DNA of 16,537 bases from Lachnospiraceae bacterium (GTDB lineage Bacteria; Bacillota_A; Clostridia; Lachnospirales; Lachnospiraceae): NCBI GenBank assembly GCA_017958935.1, contig JAGDBR010000004.1, forward strand, positions 1 through 16,537. The letters run 5' to 3'. Within the stretch, counting starts at the first letter, position 1; every line of letters begins with the position of its first letter. The notes under the pieces were generated by a model. It was not told where the DNA came from. It saw only the letters and a list, made by a program, of their open reading frames with translations, and ran no database searches. The position numbers and the translations under genes were made by a program. Below, in pieces: positions 7,809 through 16,161 of the stretch.

Positions 7809-9025
7809 TGGCCGGAAGCTATTCGAAAGAAGAACAGAAGAAGATCCTGAAGGAGCGGACCGTTTCGACGGACGAGCTGCGGTCGAGCCTTTCATACGTA
7901 CGGCAGGAACGCGAGCGCGTCCGGAAACGGAACACCGTGATCGCGCTCTGCGCCGGGGCGGCCGTGATCCTGGCGGTCTGCGTTTATCTCTGGCTGCGGT
8001 TCAGCCGGTACACGACCTATGAAGTCGAATCGGAGCTGAAGACGGGCGGCCTCGCGAACGCCGTCATCGAACCGTTCGACGGCGGCTGCGTCGTGATCGG
8101 CGCCGACGCCCTGACCTTCGTGAAGGACGACAAGGTCGTCTGGACCGGCAGCGTGAAGCTGACCGATCCGGTCTTCGCGTCCGAAGGCGCCTATTTCGCG
8201 GTCTGCGGCAAAGGCGGCTACCAGGCCTACGTCTGCGACCGGAGCGGCATCCTCAGCACCGTCAAGGTCTCGCGCCACATCCGGAAGATGGACATCTCCG
8301 AGAACGGCGTGCTCTGCGTGTTCACGGAGGCGGACGACGCGGCCTACATCTCGTTCTTCGACCGTTTCGGCACGAAGACGCAGGCAGAGGTCAAGACCCT
8401 GATCTCCGCGACCGGCTACCCGATGGACATCGCGGTCTCGCCGGACGGGAACAGGCTCATTGCCGTCTATTATTCGACGGAGAACGGGATCGGCGAAAGC
8501 CGGCTCGTCTGCTATGATTTCGAGAGCGGGAAGAGCGCGGACAATTACATCGCCGCGTCCTTCGACGATTACGACGACAGCGACACACTGCTGGTCGACG
8601 CGGATTTCTTCACCGACGACGAGGCCTACGTGATCGGGGACCACTCCGTCACCTTCCTGAAGAGCGAGAAAAAAGAGATCCGGCGGACGGTCACGGAGAC
8701 CGGCGACCGTGTGCTTGCCGTGTTCCGCGCGGGCAGCAGGCTGGGCCTGATCCGGGAGGAGAACGGCGCGAACGTCTGCCTGTTCTACGACCGGAACGGG
8801 AAGGAGGGGCGGACCTTCGAGGCCCCGCAGACCTTCGACCGGGTCCTCGCGGACAATGCGCTCGTCTGGTTCTTCGACCGCGGGAACGTGCAGATCCGCA
8901 ACGTCACCGGCGAGCTGCGCTATGAAGGAGAGCTGTCCGACCGGCCGCTTTCCGTCTGCCTTGCGGGCAGGCGCTCCCTGATCCTGAATACCGGCGCGGA
9001 GCTTCTGCGCCTGACATACAAGTAA
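7808..9025 (+). CDS. Membrane-anchored beta-propeller-like protein (DUF5711-like)
   Basis: The 405-residue protein has a charged N-terminal cytoplasmic stretch rich in Lys, Arg and Glu (1-42) and one strong membrane helix at about 43-63. An extracytoplasmic beta-rich domain follows with repeated blades, including a typical blade opening [13 protein letters not shown] near 213-225. The layout resembles the Firmicutes DUF5711 family of unknown function; that assignment is from pattern memory only. The start overlaps the stop of the GH2-like gene by one base (TGATG), with GGGAGG at 7792-7797, so translation is probably coupled. Transketolase follows after 34 bases without a terminator. The propeller may bind a ligand or a protein, but no catalytic motif is visible. 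Confidence 0.72.
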   Translation: MAGSYSKEEQKKILKERTVSTDELRSSLSYVRQERERVRKRNTVIALCAGAAVILAVCVYLWLRFSRYTTYEVESELKTGGLANAVIEPFDGGCVVIGADALTFVKDDKVVWTGSVKLTDPVFASEGAYFAVCGKGGYQAYVCDRSGILSTVKVSRHIRKMDISENGVLCVFTEADDAAYISFFDRFGTKTQAEVKTLISATGYPMDIAVSPDGNRLIAVYYSTENGIGESRLVCYDFESGKSADNYIAASFDDYDDSDTLLVDADFFTDDEAYVIGDHSVTFLKSEKKEIRRTVTETGDRVLAVFRAGSRLGLIREENGANVCLFYDRNGKEGRTFEAPQTFDRVLADNALVWFFDRGNVQIRNVTGELRYEGELSDRPLSVCLAGRRSLILNTGAELLRLTYK

Positions 9026-9059
9026 CAAAACCAAGAAATATAGCGAAGGAGAAAACATC

Positions 9060-11048
9060 ATGCTGAAAAAGGATGAAATGTCCATCAACGCGATCCGCGT
9101 GCTGTCTGCGGACGCCATCCAGAAGGCGAAGTCCGGCCACCCGGGCCTGCCGCTGGGCTCGGCTGCGGCAGCCTACGAACTGTGGGCGCGGCACCTGAAT
9201 CACAACCCGAAGGACCCGAAGTGGGCGAACCGCGACCGCTTCGTGCTTTCCGGCGGACACGGCTCGATGCTGCTGTATTCCCTGCTGCATCTGTACGGCT
9301 ATGAAGGCGTGACGCTGGAAGAGATCAAACAGTTCAGACAGTACGGCTCCCTGACGCCCGGCCATCCGGAATACGGCCACACGGCAGGCGTCGAAGCCTC
9401 CACGGGCCCGCTCGGCGCGGGCATGGGCATGGCGGTCGGCATGGCGATGGCGGAAGCCCACCTGGCGGCGGTCTTCAACAAACCGGGATATCCGGTCGTC
9501 GATCATTACACCTTCGCGCTCGGCGGCGACGGCTGCATGATGGAAGGCATTTCCTCGGAAGCCTTCTCGCTGGCCGGCTCCCTGGGCCTGGGCAAGCTGA
9601 TCATCCTGTACGACTCGAACGGCATCACGATCGAGGGCTCGACGGACCTGGCGTTCACGGAGAACGTGCAGGAGCGCATGCGCGCGTTCGGCTTCCAGAC
9701 GCTGGAGGTGGAGGACGGCAACGACATCGAGGCGATCGGCCTCGCGATCGAAGCCGCGAAAGCGGATCTGTCCCGCCCGTCGTTCATCACGATCCACACG
9801 CAGATCGGATACGGCTGCCCGAAGAAGATGGGCACGGCGTCCGCGCACGGCGAGCCGCTCGGCGACGAGAACATCCTGGAGATGAAGCAGTTCCTGAACT
9901 GGCCGTCCACGGAGCCGTTCTTCGTTCCCGAAGAGGTCTACGACAACTATCGCGCGCTGGGCGAGGCGCATGCGAAGACGGAGGCGGAATGGCAGAAGCT
10001 CTTCGACGCGTACTGCGCGGAATTCCCGGAAATGAAGGAAAAATGGGACTTCTGGCATGACCGGAAGAACGTCGGGAAGGCCATTGACAATGAGGAATTC
10101 TGGAAGGGCGCGGAGGGCGACGCCGCGACGCGCAACCTCTCCGGCGCGACCCTGAACCGGGCGAAGGACATGCTGCCGCAGCTGTTCGGCGGCTCGGCCG
10201 ACCTGGCGCCCTCGAACAAGTCCCGCATGAACGACACGCCGGACTTCTCGAAGGACAACTACGCGGGCCGGAACATGCATTTCGGCATCCGCGAGATCGC
10301 GATGGCCGCGATCGAGAACGGCCTGGCGCTGCACGGCGGCCTGATCCCGTACTGCGCGACGTTCTTCGTCTTCTCGGATTACACGAAGCCGATGGTCCGT
10401 CTGGCGTCGATCATGGGCCTGCCGACGATCTACATCTTCTCGCACGATTCGATCGGCGTCGGCGAAGACGGCCCGACGCACGAGCCTGTCGAGCAGACGG
10501 CGATGCTGCGCGCGCTGCCGAACTTCCGGCTGTTCCGTCCGGCGGACGCGAACGAGACGAACGCGGCGTGGTTCGCGGCACTGACCTCCGAGCATACGCC
10601 GACCGCGATTGCGTCGACCCGCCAGAACCTGCCGCAGATCGAAGGCACCTCCCGCGAAGCGCTGAAGGGCGGCTACGTCGTGCAGGATTCCGCGAAGGAA
10701 GTGCCGGACGTCATCCTGATCGCCTCCGGTTCGGAGCTGCAGCTTGCGGTCGGCGCGAAGGCTGAACTCGCGAAGGATGGCATCGACGCCCGCGTCGTCT
10801 CGATGCCCTGCATGGACCTGTTCGAAGAGCAGGACGAGGCCTATAAAGAGGCCGTTCTGCCGAAGAAGGTGCGCGCCCGCGTCGCCGTGGAAGCGCTGAC
10901 GACCTTCGGCTGGGACCGCTATGTCGGCCTGGACGGCAAGGTCATCGGCATGCACGGTTTCGGCCAGTCCGGTCCGTACAAGTTCCTGTTCCCGCATTAC
11001 GGCTTCACCGTCGAAAAGGTCGTGGAGGCCGCGAAGGAAGTGCTGTAA
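9060..11048 (+). CDS. tkt: Transketolase
   Basis: This is a full-length 662-residue transketolase, the ThDP- and Mg-dependent enzyme of the non-oxidative pentose phosphate pathway. It moves two-carbon ketol units between sugar phosphates in the cytosol. Visible hallmarks are SGHPG with His27, GGHGS with His67, and the ThDP/metal motif GDG at 156-158 with DSNG at 185-188. The catalytic Glu412 lies in FGIREIAM, and [16 protein letters not shown] at 461-476 carries His462 and His474. AAGGAG at 9046-9051 lies 8 bases before the ATG. No promoter or terminator is visible in the 34 bases after the propeller gene, so it may be co-transcribed with it. Fructose-bisphosphate aldolase follows with its own promoter. 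Confidence 0.98.
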   Translation: MLKKDEMSINAIRVLSADAIQKAKSGHPGLPLGSAAAAYELWARHLNHNPKDPKWANRDRFVLSGGHGSMLLYSLLHLYGYEGVTLEEIKQFRQYGSLTPGHPEYGHTAGVEASTGPLGAGMGMAVGMAMAEAHLAAVFNKPGYPVVDHYTFALGGDGCMMEGISSEAFSLAGSLGLGKLIILYDSNGITIEGSTDLAFTENVQERMRAFGFQTLEVEDGNDIEAIGLAIEAAKADLSRPSFITIHTQIGYGCPKKMGTASAHGEPLGDENILEMKQFLNWPSTEPFFVPEEVYDNYRALGEAHAKTEAEWQKLFDAYCAEFPEMKEKWDFWHDRKNVGKAIDNEEFWKGAEGDAATRNLSGATLNRAKDMLPQLFGGSADLAPSNKSRMNDTPDFSKDNYAGRNMHFGIREIAMAAIENGLALHGGLIPYCATFFVFSDYTKPMVRLASIMGLPTIYIFSHDSIGVGEDGPTHEPVEQTAMLRALPNFRLFRPADANETNAAWFAALTSEHTPTAIASTRQNLPQIEGTSREALKGGYVVQDSAKEVPDVILIASGSELQLAVGAKAELAKDGIDARVVSMPCMDLFEEQDEAYKEAVLPKKVRARVAVEALTTFGWDRYVGLDGKVIGMHGFGQSGPYKFLFPHYGFTVEKVVEAAKEVL

Positions 11049-11054
11049 AGCAAC

Positions 11055-11082
11055 TTGTTTTTTGAAAAGATTATGGTATGAT
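11055..11082 (+). promoter_or_regulatory. Extended -10 promoter of fba
   Basis: TTGTTT (11055-11060), a 16-base spacer and TATGAT (11077-11082) are preceded by a TGG, giving the extended -10 form TGGTATGAT. It sits in the only AT-rich stretch of this part, and transcription would begin near 11089. Confidence 0.75.
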
Positions 11083-11116
11083 TAATATACCTAAGTCATG
11101 AAGGGGGATCATTCCA

Positions 11117-12055
11117 ATGCCATTAGTAACCAGCACGGAAATGTTCAGGAAGGCTTACGACGGCGGCTACGCCATCGGCGCTTTCAACGTCAATAACATG
11201 GAGATCGTCCAGGGCATCACGGCCGCTGCGAACGACCTCCGCGCCCCGGTGATCCTGCAGGCGTCCGCAGGCGCCCGCAAGTACGCGAACTCCGTCTACC
11301 TCGTCAAGCTCGTCGAGGCGGCGTGCGAGCTCTATCCGGAGCTTCCGATCGTCCTGCATCTGGACCACGGCCCGGATTTCGCGACCTGCAAGTCCTGCGT
11401 CGATTCCGGCTTCACGTCGGTCATGATCGACTATTCGAGCAAGCCGTTCGAAGAGAACATCGAGGTCTCCAGAGCCGTTGCCGAGTACGCGCATGCACAC
11501 GGCGCCGTCGTTGAGGCGGAGCTGGGTACGCTCGCCGGCATCGAGGACGACGTCAACGTCGCGAACGACAAGGCGATGTACACGGATCCGGCACAGGTCG
11601 AGGAATTCGTGACCCGCACCGGCGTCGACTCCCTCGCGATCGCGATCGGCACCTCGCACGGCGCTTACAAGTTCAAACCGGGCACGAACCCGCAGCTGCG
11701 CTTCGACGTCCTCGAGGAAGTCACGAAGCGTCTCCCGGGCTTCCCGATCGTCCTGCACGGCGCTTCGTCCGTCCCGCAGGAATACGTCAAGATCATCAAC
11801 GAGAACGGCGGCGCGCTGAAGGACGCGATCGGCGTTCCGGAAGACCAGCTGCACCAGGCGGCCCGTTCCGCGGTCTGCAAGATCAACATCGACTCCGATC
11901 TGCGCCTGGGCATGACGGCGGGCATCCGCAAGCATCTGCTGGAGCACCCGGATCATTTCGATCCGCGCCAGTATCTGACGGACGGCCGCACGAACGTTTA
12001 CGACATCGTGCGCCACAAGATCGTCGACGTTCTGGGCTGCGACAACAAATTCTGA
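11117..12055 (+). CDS. fba: Class II fructose-1,6-bisphosphate aldolase
   Basis: The 312-residue zinc enzyme cleaves fructose-1,6-bisphosphate to dihydroxyacetone phosphate and glyceraldehyde-3-phosphate in glycolysis, and runs backwards in gluconeogenesis. The sequence shows GAFNVNN at 21-27 and HLDHG at 81-85, with catalytic Asp83 and Zn ligand His84. EAELG lies at 133-137, the Zn ligand His181 in TSHG, and Zn ligand His214 in LHGASS. NIDSD at 257-261 is a substrate-binding segment. Length fits the family. AAGGGGGA lies 8 bases before the ATG. Its own promoter lies upstream and a strong terminator downstream, so it is probably a single-gene unit. With transketolase next door it joins pentose phosphate and glycolytic flux. 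Confidence 0.98.
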   Translation: MPLVTSTEMFRKAYDGGYAIGAFNVNNMEIVQGITAAANDLRAPVILQASAGARKYANSVYLVKLVEAACELYPELPIVLHLDHGPDFATCKSCVDSGFTSVMIDYSSKPFEENIEVSRAVAEYAHAHGAVVEAELGTLAGIEDDVNVANDKAMYTDPAQVEEFVTRTGVDSLAIAIGTSHGAYKFKPGTNPQLRFDVLEEVTKRLPGFPIVLHGASSVPQEYVKIINENGGALKDAIGVPEDQLHQAARSAVCKINIDSDLRLGMTAGIRKHLLEHPDHFDPRQYLTDGRTNVYDIVRHKIVDVLGCDNKF

Positions 12056-12078
12056 GCCTGAACGCACCGCAAAGACAC

Positions 12079-12109
12079 AAGGCCGGCAGGGCATCCTGCC
12101 GGCCTTTCT
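12079..12109 (+). terminator. Terminator after fba
   Basis: A perfect 12-bp stem (12079-12090 with 12095-12106) closes a four-base GCAT loop. The downstream tract TTTCTGCGTCTTTT is interrupted but T-rich. Confidence 0.85.
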
Positions 12110-12194
12110 GCGTCTTTTGGGGCACGGCGGGGCGGAAGAGGCGCGAAAGCCCCTGTAAACGCACGAAAAAACAGTTCCGCGGCGTCCGTTCTGC

Positions 12195-12223
12195 TTGAAA
12201 AGAAGCGGAGGTTGTGTTATTAT
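12195..12223 (+). promoter_or_regulatory. Promoter of the EF-G paralogue
   Basis: TTGAAA (12195-12200), a 17-base spacer and TATTAT (12218-12223) are preceded by TGT, giving an extended -10. Transcription would start near 12230. This excludes the upstream TTG at 12212 as a start codon and supports ATG 12284. Confidence 0.82.
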
Positions 12224-12237
12224 GACTCTAATTGGAT

Positions 12238-12257
12238 GGTTCACGGGGGCGTGAGCC
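12238..12257 (+). other. Stem-loop at the 5' end of the EF-G paralogue transcript
   Basis: GGTTCACG (12238-12245) pairs with CGTGAGCC (12250-12257), with one T-G wobble, around a GGGG loop. It would lie within about ten bases of the predicted mRNA 5' end, where stem-loops often slow decay. The ribosome binding site is 17 bases further down and free. Confidence 0.45.
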
Positions 12258-12283
12258 GTCGTTTGATGAAAGCGAGGATAAAC

Positions 12284-14308
12284 ATGAACGTTTATAAGAC
12301 AGAGGACATCCGAAACATTGTACTGTTGGGACACGGAAGTTCCGGCAAGACGACATTTGCTGAAGGCATTGCCCTCCTCGGCGGTCTCGTGACCCGTATG
12401 GGCACCGTCGGAAGCGGCAACACGATCAGCGATTTCGATAAGGAAGAGCAGAAGAGAGGCTTTTCACTGTCTGCATCCGTGATCCCGGTCGAATGGAACG
12501 GCAAGAAACTGAATTTCATTGACACTCCCGGCTACTTCGATTTCGTCGGCGAAGTCGAGGAAGGCATTTCCGCCGCGGACGGCGCGATCATTGTCGTGAA
12601 CGGCAAGGACGGCGTCCAGACCGGTACGGTCAAGGCCTGGGAGCTTTGCGAAAAATACAACGTGCCGCGCATGATCTTCATCACGGCCATGGACCTGGCG
12701 GACGCGAATTACTCGCGCGTCATCGAGCAGCTCGAGGAGCGCTTCGGCCACTCGATCGCGCCGATGATCGTCCCGATCCGCGAGGGCGAGAAGCTGGTGG
12801 GTTATGTCAACGTCATCAAGAATGCGGGCCGCCGTTATCTGACTGCCGGCAAGCACGAAGACATGGCCATTCCGGATGCGATCAAGGGCGACATCTCCTC
12901 CGCGCACGACGCGCTGATGGAATCCGTCGCCGAGACGTCCGAAGAGCTCATGGAGCGCTTCTTTGAAGGTGAAGAGTTTACAGCAGAGGAAGTCGTCGAC
13001 GCGCTGAGCCACAGCGTGGCGTCCTGCGAGATCGTCCCGGCCTACATGGGCTGCGGCCAGACCGCGCACGGCATCAACATGCTGTTGAATGATATCTGCA
13101 ATTATTTCAAGGCCCCGGCCGTCTCCGATGCCGCAGGCAAGTCCTGCTACGTCTGGAAGACGATGGTCGACCCGTTCATCGGCAAGTACTCCCTGATCAA
13201 GGTGAAGTCCGGCGCGCTGAACACGGACGACACGCTGATCAACGCCCGCACCTCGAACACCGAGCGCATCGGCAAGCTTTACGTCCTGCAGGGCAACAAG
13301 ACGATCGAAGTCCCGACGCTGAATGCCGGCGACATCGGTGCTCTCGCGAAACTGGACGACGCGAAGACCGGCGATACGATGGCGGAGAAGGGCCTCGACG
13401 TGGTCTATCCGGTGCCGGAGTTCACGAAACCTTATACCTACATGCGTTACATCGTCCCGAACAAGGGCGAGGACGACAAGGTCTCGGCCGCCCTGAACCG
13501 TCTGGCGGCGGAAGACGTCACGCTGAAGCTCGTCAATGATTCCGCGAACAGCCAGATGCTGATCTACGCGGTCGGCGACCAGGCGCTGGACATCATCAAG
13601 TCCAAGCTGCAGAGCCGCTACAAGGTCGACATCCTCCTGGAGGAGCCGCGCGTCGCGTTCAAGGAGACCATCACGAAGGAATCCGACGTCCAGGGCAAGC
13701 ACAAGAAGCAGTCCGGCGGTCACGGCCAGTACGGCGACGTCCGCATGCGCTTCTCCCCGTCGGGCGACAATGAGACGCCTTACATCTTCGAAGAGCAGGT
13801 CGTCGGCGGATCCGTTCCGCGCAACTACTTCCCGGCGGTCGACAAGGGCCTTGCCGAGTGTGTCGTCGCGGGACCGCTCGCCGGTTATCCGGTCGTCGGC
13901 GTCCGCGCCGTCCTGTACGACGGTTCCTACCATCCGGTCGACTCTTCCGAGCAGGCGTTCAAGACGGCCACGTCCCTGGCGTTCAAGGACGGCTTCATGA
14001 AGGCGGGCCCGGTCCTGCTGGAGCCGATCATGAACCTGAAGGTCACGGTCCCGAACGACTTCACCGGCGACGTCATGGGCGACCTGAACAAGCGCCGCGG
14101 CCGCGTGCTCGGCATGAACCCGATCGCGGGCGGCAAGCAGGTCATCGAGGCGGAAGTTCCGGAAATGGAACTCTTCGGCTACTGCACGGTGCTCCGTTCC
14201 ATGACGGGCGGCATCGGCGCATACGAAGTCAACTTCGATCACTACGAGCAGGCGCCGCGCGACATCCAGGAGAAGGAAGTCGCGAAGAAAGCGAAAGAAG
14301 AGGAATAA
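12284..14308 (+). CDS. EF-G-like translational GTPase (paralogue)
   Basis: The 674-residue protein has the order of EF-G: GTPase domain, domain II (from about 290), then domains III-V, with SGGHGQYGDV in domain IV. It belongs to the EF-G-like paralogue group rather than canonical EF-G. It begins KTEDIRN, has P-loop GHGSSGKT at 16-23, and carries DTPGYFDF at 80-87 with Tyr84 where canonical EF-G has the catalytic His. The G4 motif, normally NKxD, reads TAMD at 134-137. Translocation, ribosome recycling or stress roles are possible; the role here is unknown. The start ATG 12284 is supported by GAGGA at 12274-12278 and by the promoter at 12195-12223. An in-frame TTG at 12212 would add 24 residues but overlaps the promoter. 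The canonical EF-G gene should lie elsewhere. Confidence 0.88.
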   Translation: MNVYKTEDIRNIVLLGHGSSGKTTFAEGIALLGGLVTRMGTVGSGNTISDFDKEEQKRGFSLSASVIPVEWNGKKLNFIDTPGYFDFVGEVEEGISAADGAIIVVNGKDGVQTGTVKAWELCEKYNVPRMIFITAMDLADANYSRVIEQLEERFGHSIAPMIVPIREGEKLVGYVNVIKNAGRRYLTAGKHEDMAIPDAIKGDISSAHDALMESVAETSEELMERFFEGEEFTAEEVVDALSHSVASCEIVPAYMGCGQTAHGINMLLNDICNYFKAPAVSDAAGKSCYVWKTMVDPFIGKYSLIKVKSGALNTDDTLINARTSNTERIGKLYVLQGNKTIEVPTLNAGDIGALAKLDDAKTGDTMAEKGLDVVYPVPEFTKPYTYMRYIVPNKGEDDKVSAALNRLAAEDVTLKLVNDSANSQMLIYAVGDQALDIIKSKLQSRYKVDILLEEPRVAFKETITKESDVQGKHKKQSGGHGQYGDVRMRFSPSGDNETPYIFEEQVVGGSVPRNYFPAVDKGLAECVVAGPLAGYPVVGVRAVLYDGSYHPVDSSEQAFKTATSLAFKDGFMKAGPVLLEPIMNLKVTVPNDFTGDVMGDLNKRRGRVLGMNPIAGGKQVIEAEVPEMELFGYCTVLRSMTGGIGAYEVNFDHYEQAPRDIQEKEVAKKAKEEE

Positions 14309-14330
14309 GTCCTTTTTGCCTGTAATGTTT

Positions 14331-14364
14331 AGGCGGGCTCTTGAATGGTCAGGGCCCGCCTTTT
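14331..14364 (+). terminator. Terminator after the EF-G paralogue
   Basis: AGGCGGGCTC (14331-14340) pairs with 14352-14361, with one wobble, around an 11-base loop. It is followed by a T-run up to 14364. Confidence 0.82.
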
Positions 14365-14374
14365 CAATGAAATG

Positions 14375-14405
14375 GCTCCGCGGCGAAAGCTTTCGTGCGC
14401 GGAGC
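14375..14405 (+). other. Leader stem-loop just before the glucokinase gene
   Basis: GCTCCGCG (14375-14382) pairs perfectly with CGCGGAGC (14398-14405). The inner part CGAAAGCTTTCG is itself palindromic and can extend the stem. No T-run follows. The ribosome binding site GAGGGAG starts 4 bases later, so the structure could affect translation or stabilise a processed mRNA end. Confidence 0.5.
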
Positions 14406-14419
14406 AGCGAGGGAGCATC

Positions 14420-15382
14420 ATGGATAAAGTTCTGGTTGGAGTGGATGTCGGCGGCACGACAGTCGAGCTCGGCATCTTCCCGTGGGAAGGCCCCTGCATG
14501 GACGTTTCGGAGATCCCGACGCCCCATACGGGCAGGCAGGAAGATCTGTGGGACGCGGTCGCGGAGGGCATCCGCGCGCGCCTTGCGTTCCTGAACATCG
14601 ACGGACACCGCCTGGCGGCGGTCGGCGTGGCGGTCCCGGGACCGGTGGACGCGGACGGCTTCGTGCCGTGGCTCGTGAACATCGGCATCGGCGCCTGCTA
14701 TCCGGCGAAGGAGATCGAGGAGCGCCTGCGCGTGCCGGCGGTCAGCGCGAACGACGCCAATGCGGCGGCGCTCGGCGAGGCTGTCTACGGCGCCGGCAGA
14801 GGCCACCGCAACATCGCGATGCTGACGCTCGGAACGGGCGTCGGCGGCGGCATCATCATTGACGGCAAGATCGTCGCGGGCGCACACGGCTGCGGCGCGG
14901 AGATCGGCCATTTCGTCGTGGACCCGGACGAAGAAGAGGCCTGCAACTGCGGTAATCACGGGTGTCTCGAGCAGTACGCTTCGGCGACGGGCATGGTCCG
15001 CAGCGTGAAGCGTTTCCTGCGTTCCGAAGACACGCCCTCCGTCCTGCGCGATCTTCAGCCGGAGGAGATCTCCGCGCGGGAGGTCGCGGACGCCGCAAAG
15101 GCAGGCGACGCGATCGCACTGAAGGCGTTCAACGTTTACGGCAAGTACCTGGGCCTCGGTATCAGCCATCTCGTGCTGACGACTGACCCCGAGCTGATCA
15201 TCATCGGCGGCGGCGTATCGAACGCCGGGCAGATCCTGATCGATACGGTCGATCCGTACGTGGACCGCTATACGCACATCGCAAAGTCGCGCGCAGACAT
15301 CGTGCTCGCGACGCTCGGCAACGACGCGGGCGTCAGCGGCTGCGCGGCCATGGCGAAGCAGCTGTTCGGAGTCCGTACATGA
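14420..15382 (+). CDS. glcK: ROK-family glucokinase
   Basis: This 320-residue ROK kinase phosphorylates glucose with ATP to give glucose-6-phosphate in the cytosol, the entry to glycolysis. The phosphate-binding loop GVDVGGTT lies at 7-14. The catalytic base is Asp112 in ANDANAAALGE, and GTGVGGG lies at 138-144. EIGH at 161-164 and the ROK zinc site CNCGNHGCLE at 175-184 follow. No N-terminal helix-turn-helix is present, so it is a kinase and not a ROK repressor. An in-frame ATG at 14345 lies inside the preceding terminator and is rejected; ATG 14420 has GAGGGAG 4 bases upstream. I see no good promoter of its own, so it may depend on read-through from the EF-G paralogue or on an atypical promoter. 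It overlaps birA by 4 bases (ATGA). Confidence 0.94.
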   Translation: MDKVLVGVDVGGTTVELGIFPWEGPCMDVSEIPTPHTGRQEDLWDAVAEGIRARLAFLNIDGHRLAAVGVAVPGPVDADGFVPWLVNIGIGACYPAKEIEERLRVPAVSANDANAAALGEAVYGAGRGHRNIAMLTLGTGVGGGIIIDGKIVAGAHGCGAEIGHFVVDPDEEEACNCGNHGCLEQYASATGMVRSVKRFLRSEDTPSVLRDLQPEEISAREVADAAKAGDAIALKAFNVYGKYLGLGISHLVLTTDPELIIIGGGVSNAGQILIDTVDPYVDRYTHIAKSRADIVLATLGNDAGVSGCAAMAKQLFGVRT

Positions 15383-16161
15383 AGCCTGTGACCGGCACGA
15401 AGATCGCGGCGGACCTGAAGGGGCGCGTCGCCGTCCTGACGTACGGGACGGTCGACTCGACGAACAGCGAGGCGCGCCGCTATATCGGCGCGGGGCTGCT
15501 CGGGCCGGCGCTGTTCATCGCGGATGAGCAGACGCAAGGACGCGGCCGGCTGGGCCGCAGCTTCTATTCGCCGGAGGACTCGGGCGTCTACATGACGCTC
15601 GCTTATCCGCTCCGGACGGCATACGCGAAGGCCATGCGCGTGACCGCGAAAACGGCCGTTTCCTGCCTCCGCGGCATCCGGGCGGTGCTTCATGCGGACG
15701 TGTCGGTCAAGTGGGTGAATGACCTGTATTTCGGCGGCAGAAAGGCCGCCGGGATCCTGGTCGAGACGGTGCCCGGAGAAACGGGCGTCGACTGGGTCGT
15801 CATCGGCATCGGCATCAATCTCGGGGACGCTGCTTTCCCGGAGGAACTGCGGGAGACGGCGGTGTCGCTGCATGCGGCGGACTGCGACCGGAACGAACTC
15901 ATCACGGCGATCGTTTCGGACCTGCTGTGGGAGCTGCGGCACATCGACGATACGGATTATCTGGAAGATTACCGGGCATATTCGAACGTGCTCGGCGAAA
16001 CGATCCTGTTCGGCCGTGCGCCGGACCTGGAGGAAGGGCGGGCCGTCGCGATCGACGACGAGGGCGCGCTCGTTGTGGAAAAGGCCGGCGGGACGCGCGT
16101 TACGCTGTCGTCCGGCGAGATCTCGGTGAGGAAGAAGCATGAAGGACCTGATCATACCTGA
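15379..16161 (+). CDS. birA: Biotin-[acetyl-CoA-carboxylase] ligase, without DNA-binding domain
   Basis: This 260-residue class I biotin-protein ligase makes biotinyl-AMP and attaches biotin to a carboxylase carrier lysine. It shows DSTNSEA at 26-32, the biotinyl-AMP loop GRGRLGR at 54-60, KWVND at 111-115, and [10 protein letters not shown] at 120-129 with Lys122. A GIGIN strand lies at 143-147 and a C-terminal SH3-like part runs from about 215. The catalytic domain starts within about 20 residues of the N-terminus, so the E. coli BirA winged-helix repressor domain is absent and this copy should not act as a transcriptional repressor. It overlaps the glucokinase stop by 4 bases and the next gene by 23 bases. 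Confidence 0.95.
   Translation: MKPVTGTKIAADLKGRVAVLTYGTVDSTNSEARRYIGAGLLGPALFIADEQTQGRGRLGRSFYSPEDSGVYMTLAYPLRTAYAKAMRVTAKTAVSCLRGIRAVLHADVSVKWVNDLYFGGRKAAGILVETVPGETGVDWVVIGIGINLGDAAFPEELRETAVSLHAADCDRNELITAIVSDLLWELRHIDDTDYLEDYRAYSNVLGETILFGRAPDLEEGRAVAIDDEGALVVEKAGGTRVTLSSGEISVRKKHEGPDHT

Noticed and set aside
5295..7895. Minus-strand open frame of 866 codons
   Set aside because: It lies opposite the GH2-like gene in GC-rich DNA, is extremely Arg-rich, and has no family features; it is a shadow frame.
8904..10997. Minus-strand open frame of 697 codons
   Set aside because: It is opposite transketolase, Arg/Ala-rich and of shadow type. Transketolase motifs settle the strand.
12212..12283. 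Upstream TTG start for the EF-G paralogue
   Set aside because: The TTG lies just upstream of the -10 box, before the expected transcript start, and homologues begin near KTEDIRN.
12464..15277. Minus-strand open frame of 937 codons
   Set aside because: It spans the antisense of two unrelated genes and the terminator between them, so it cannot be a real gene.
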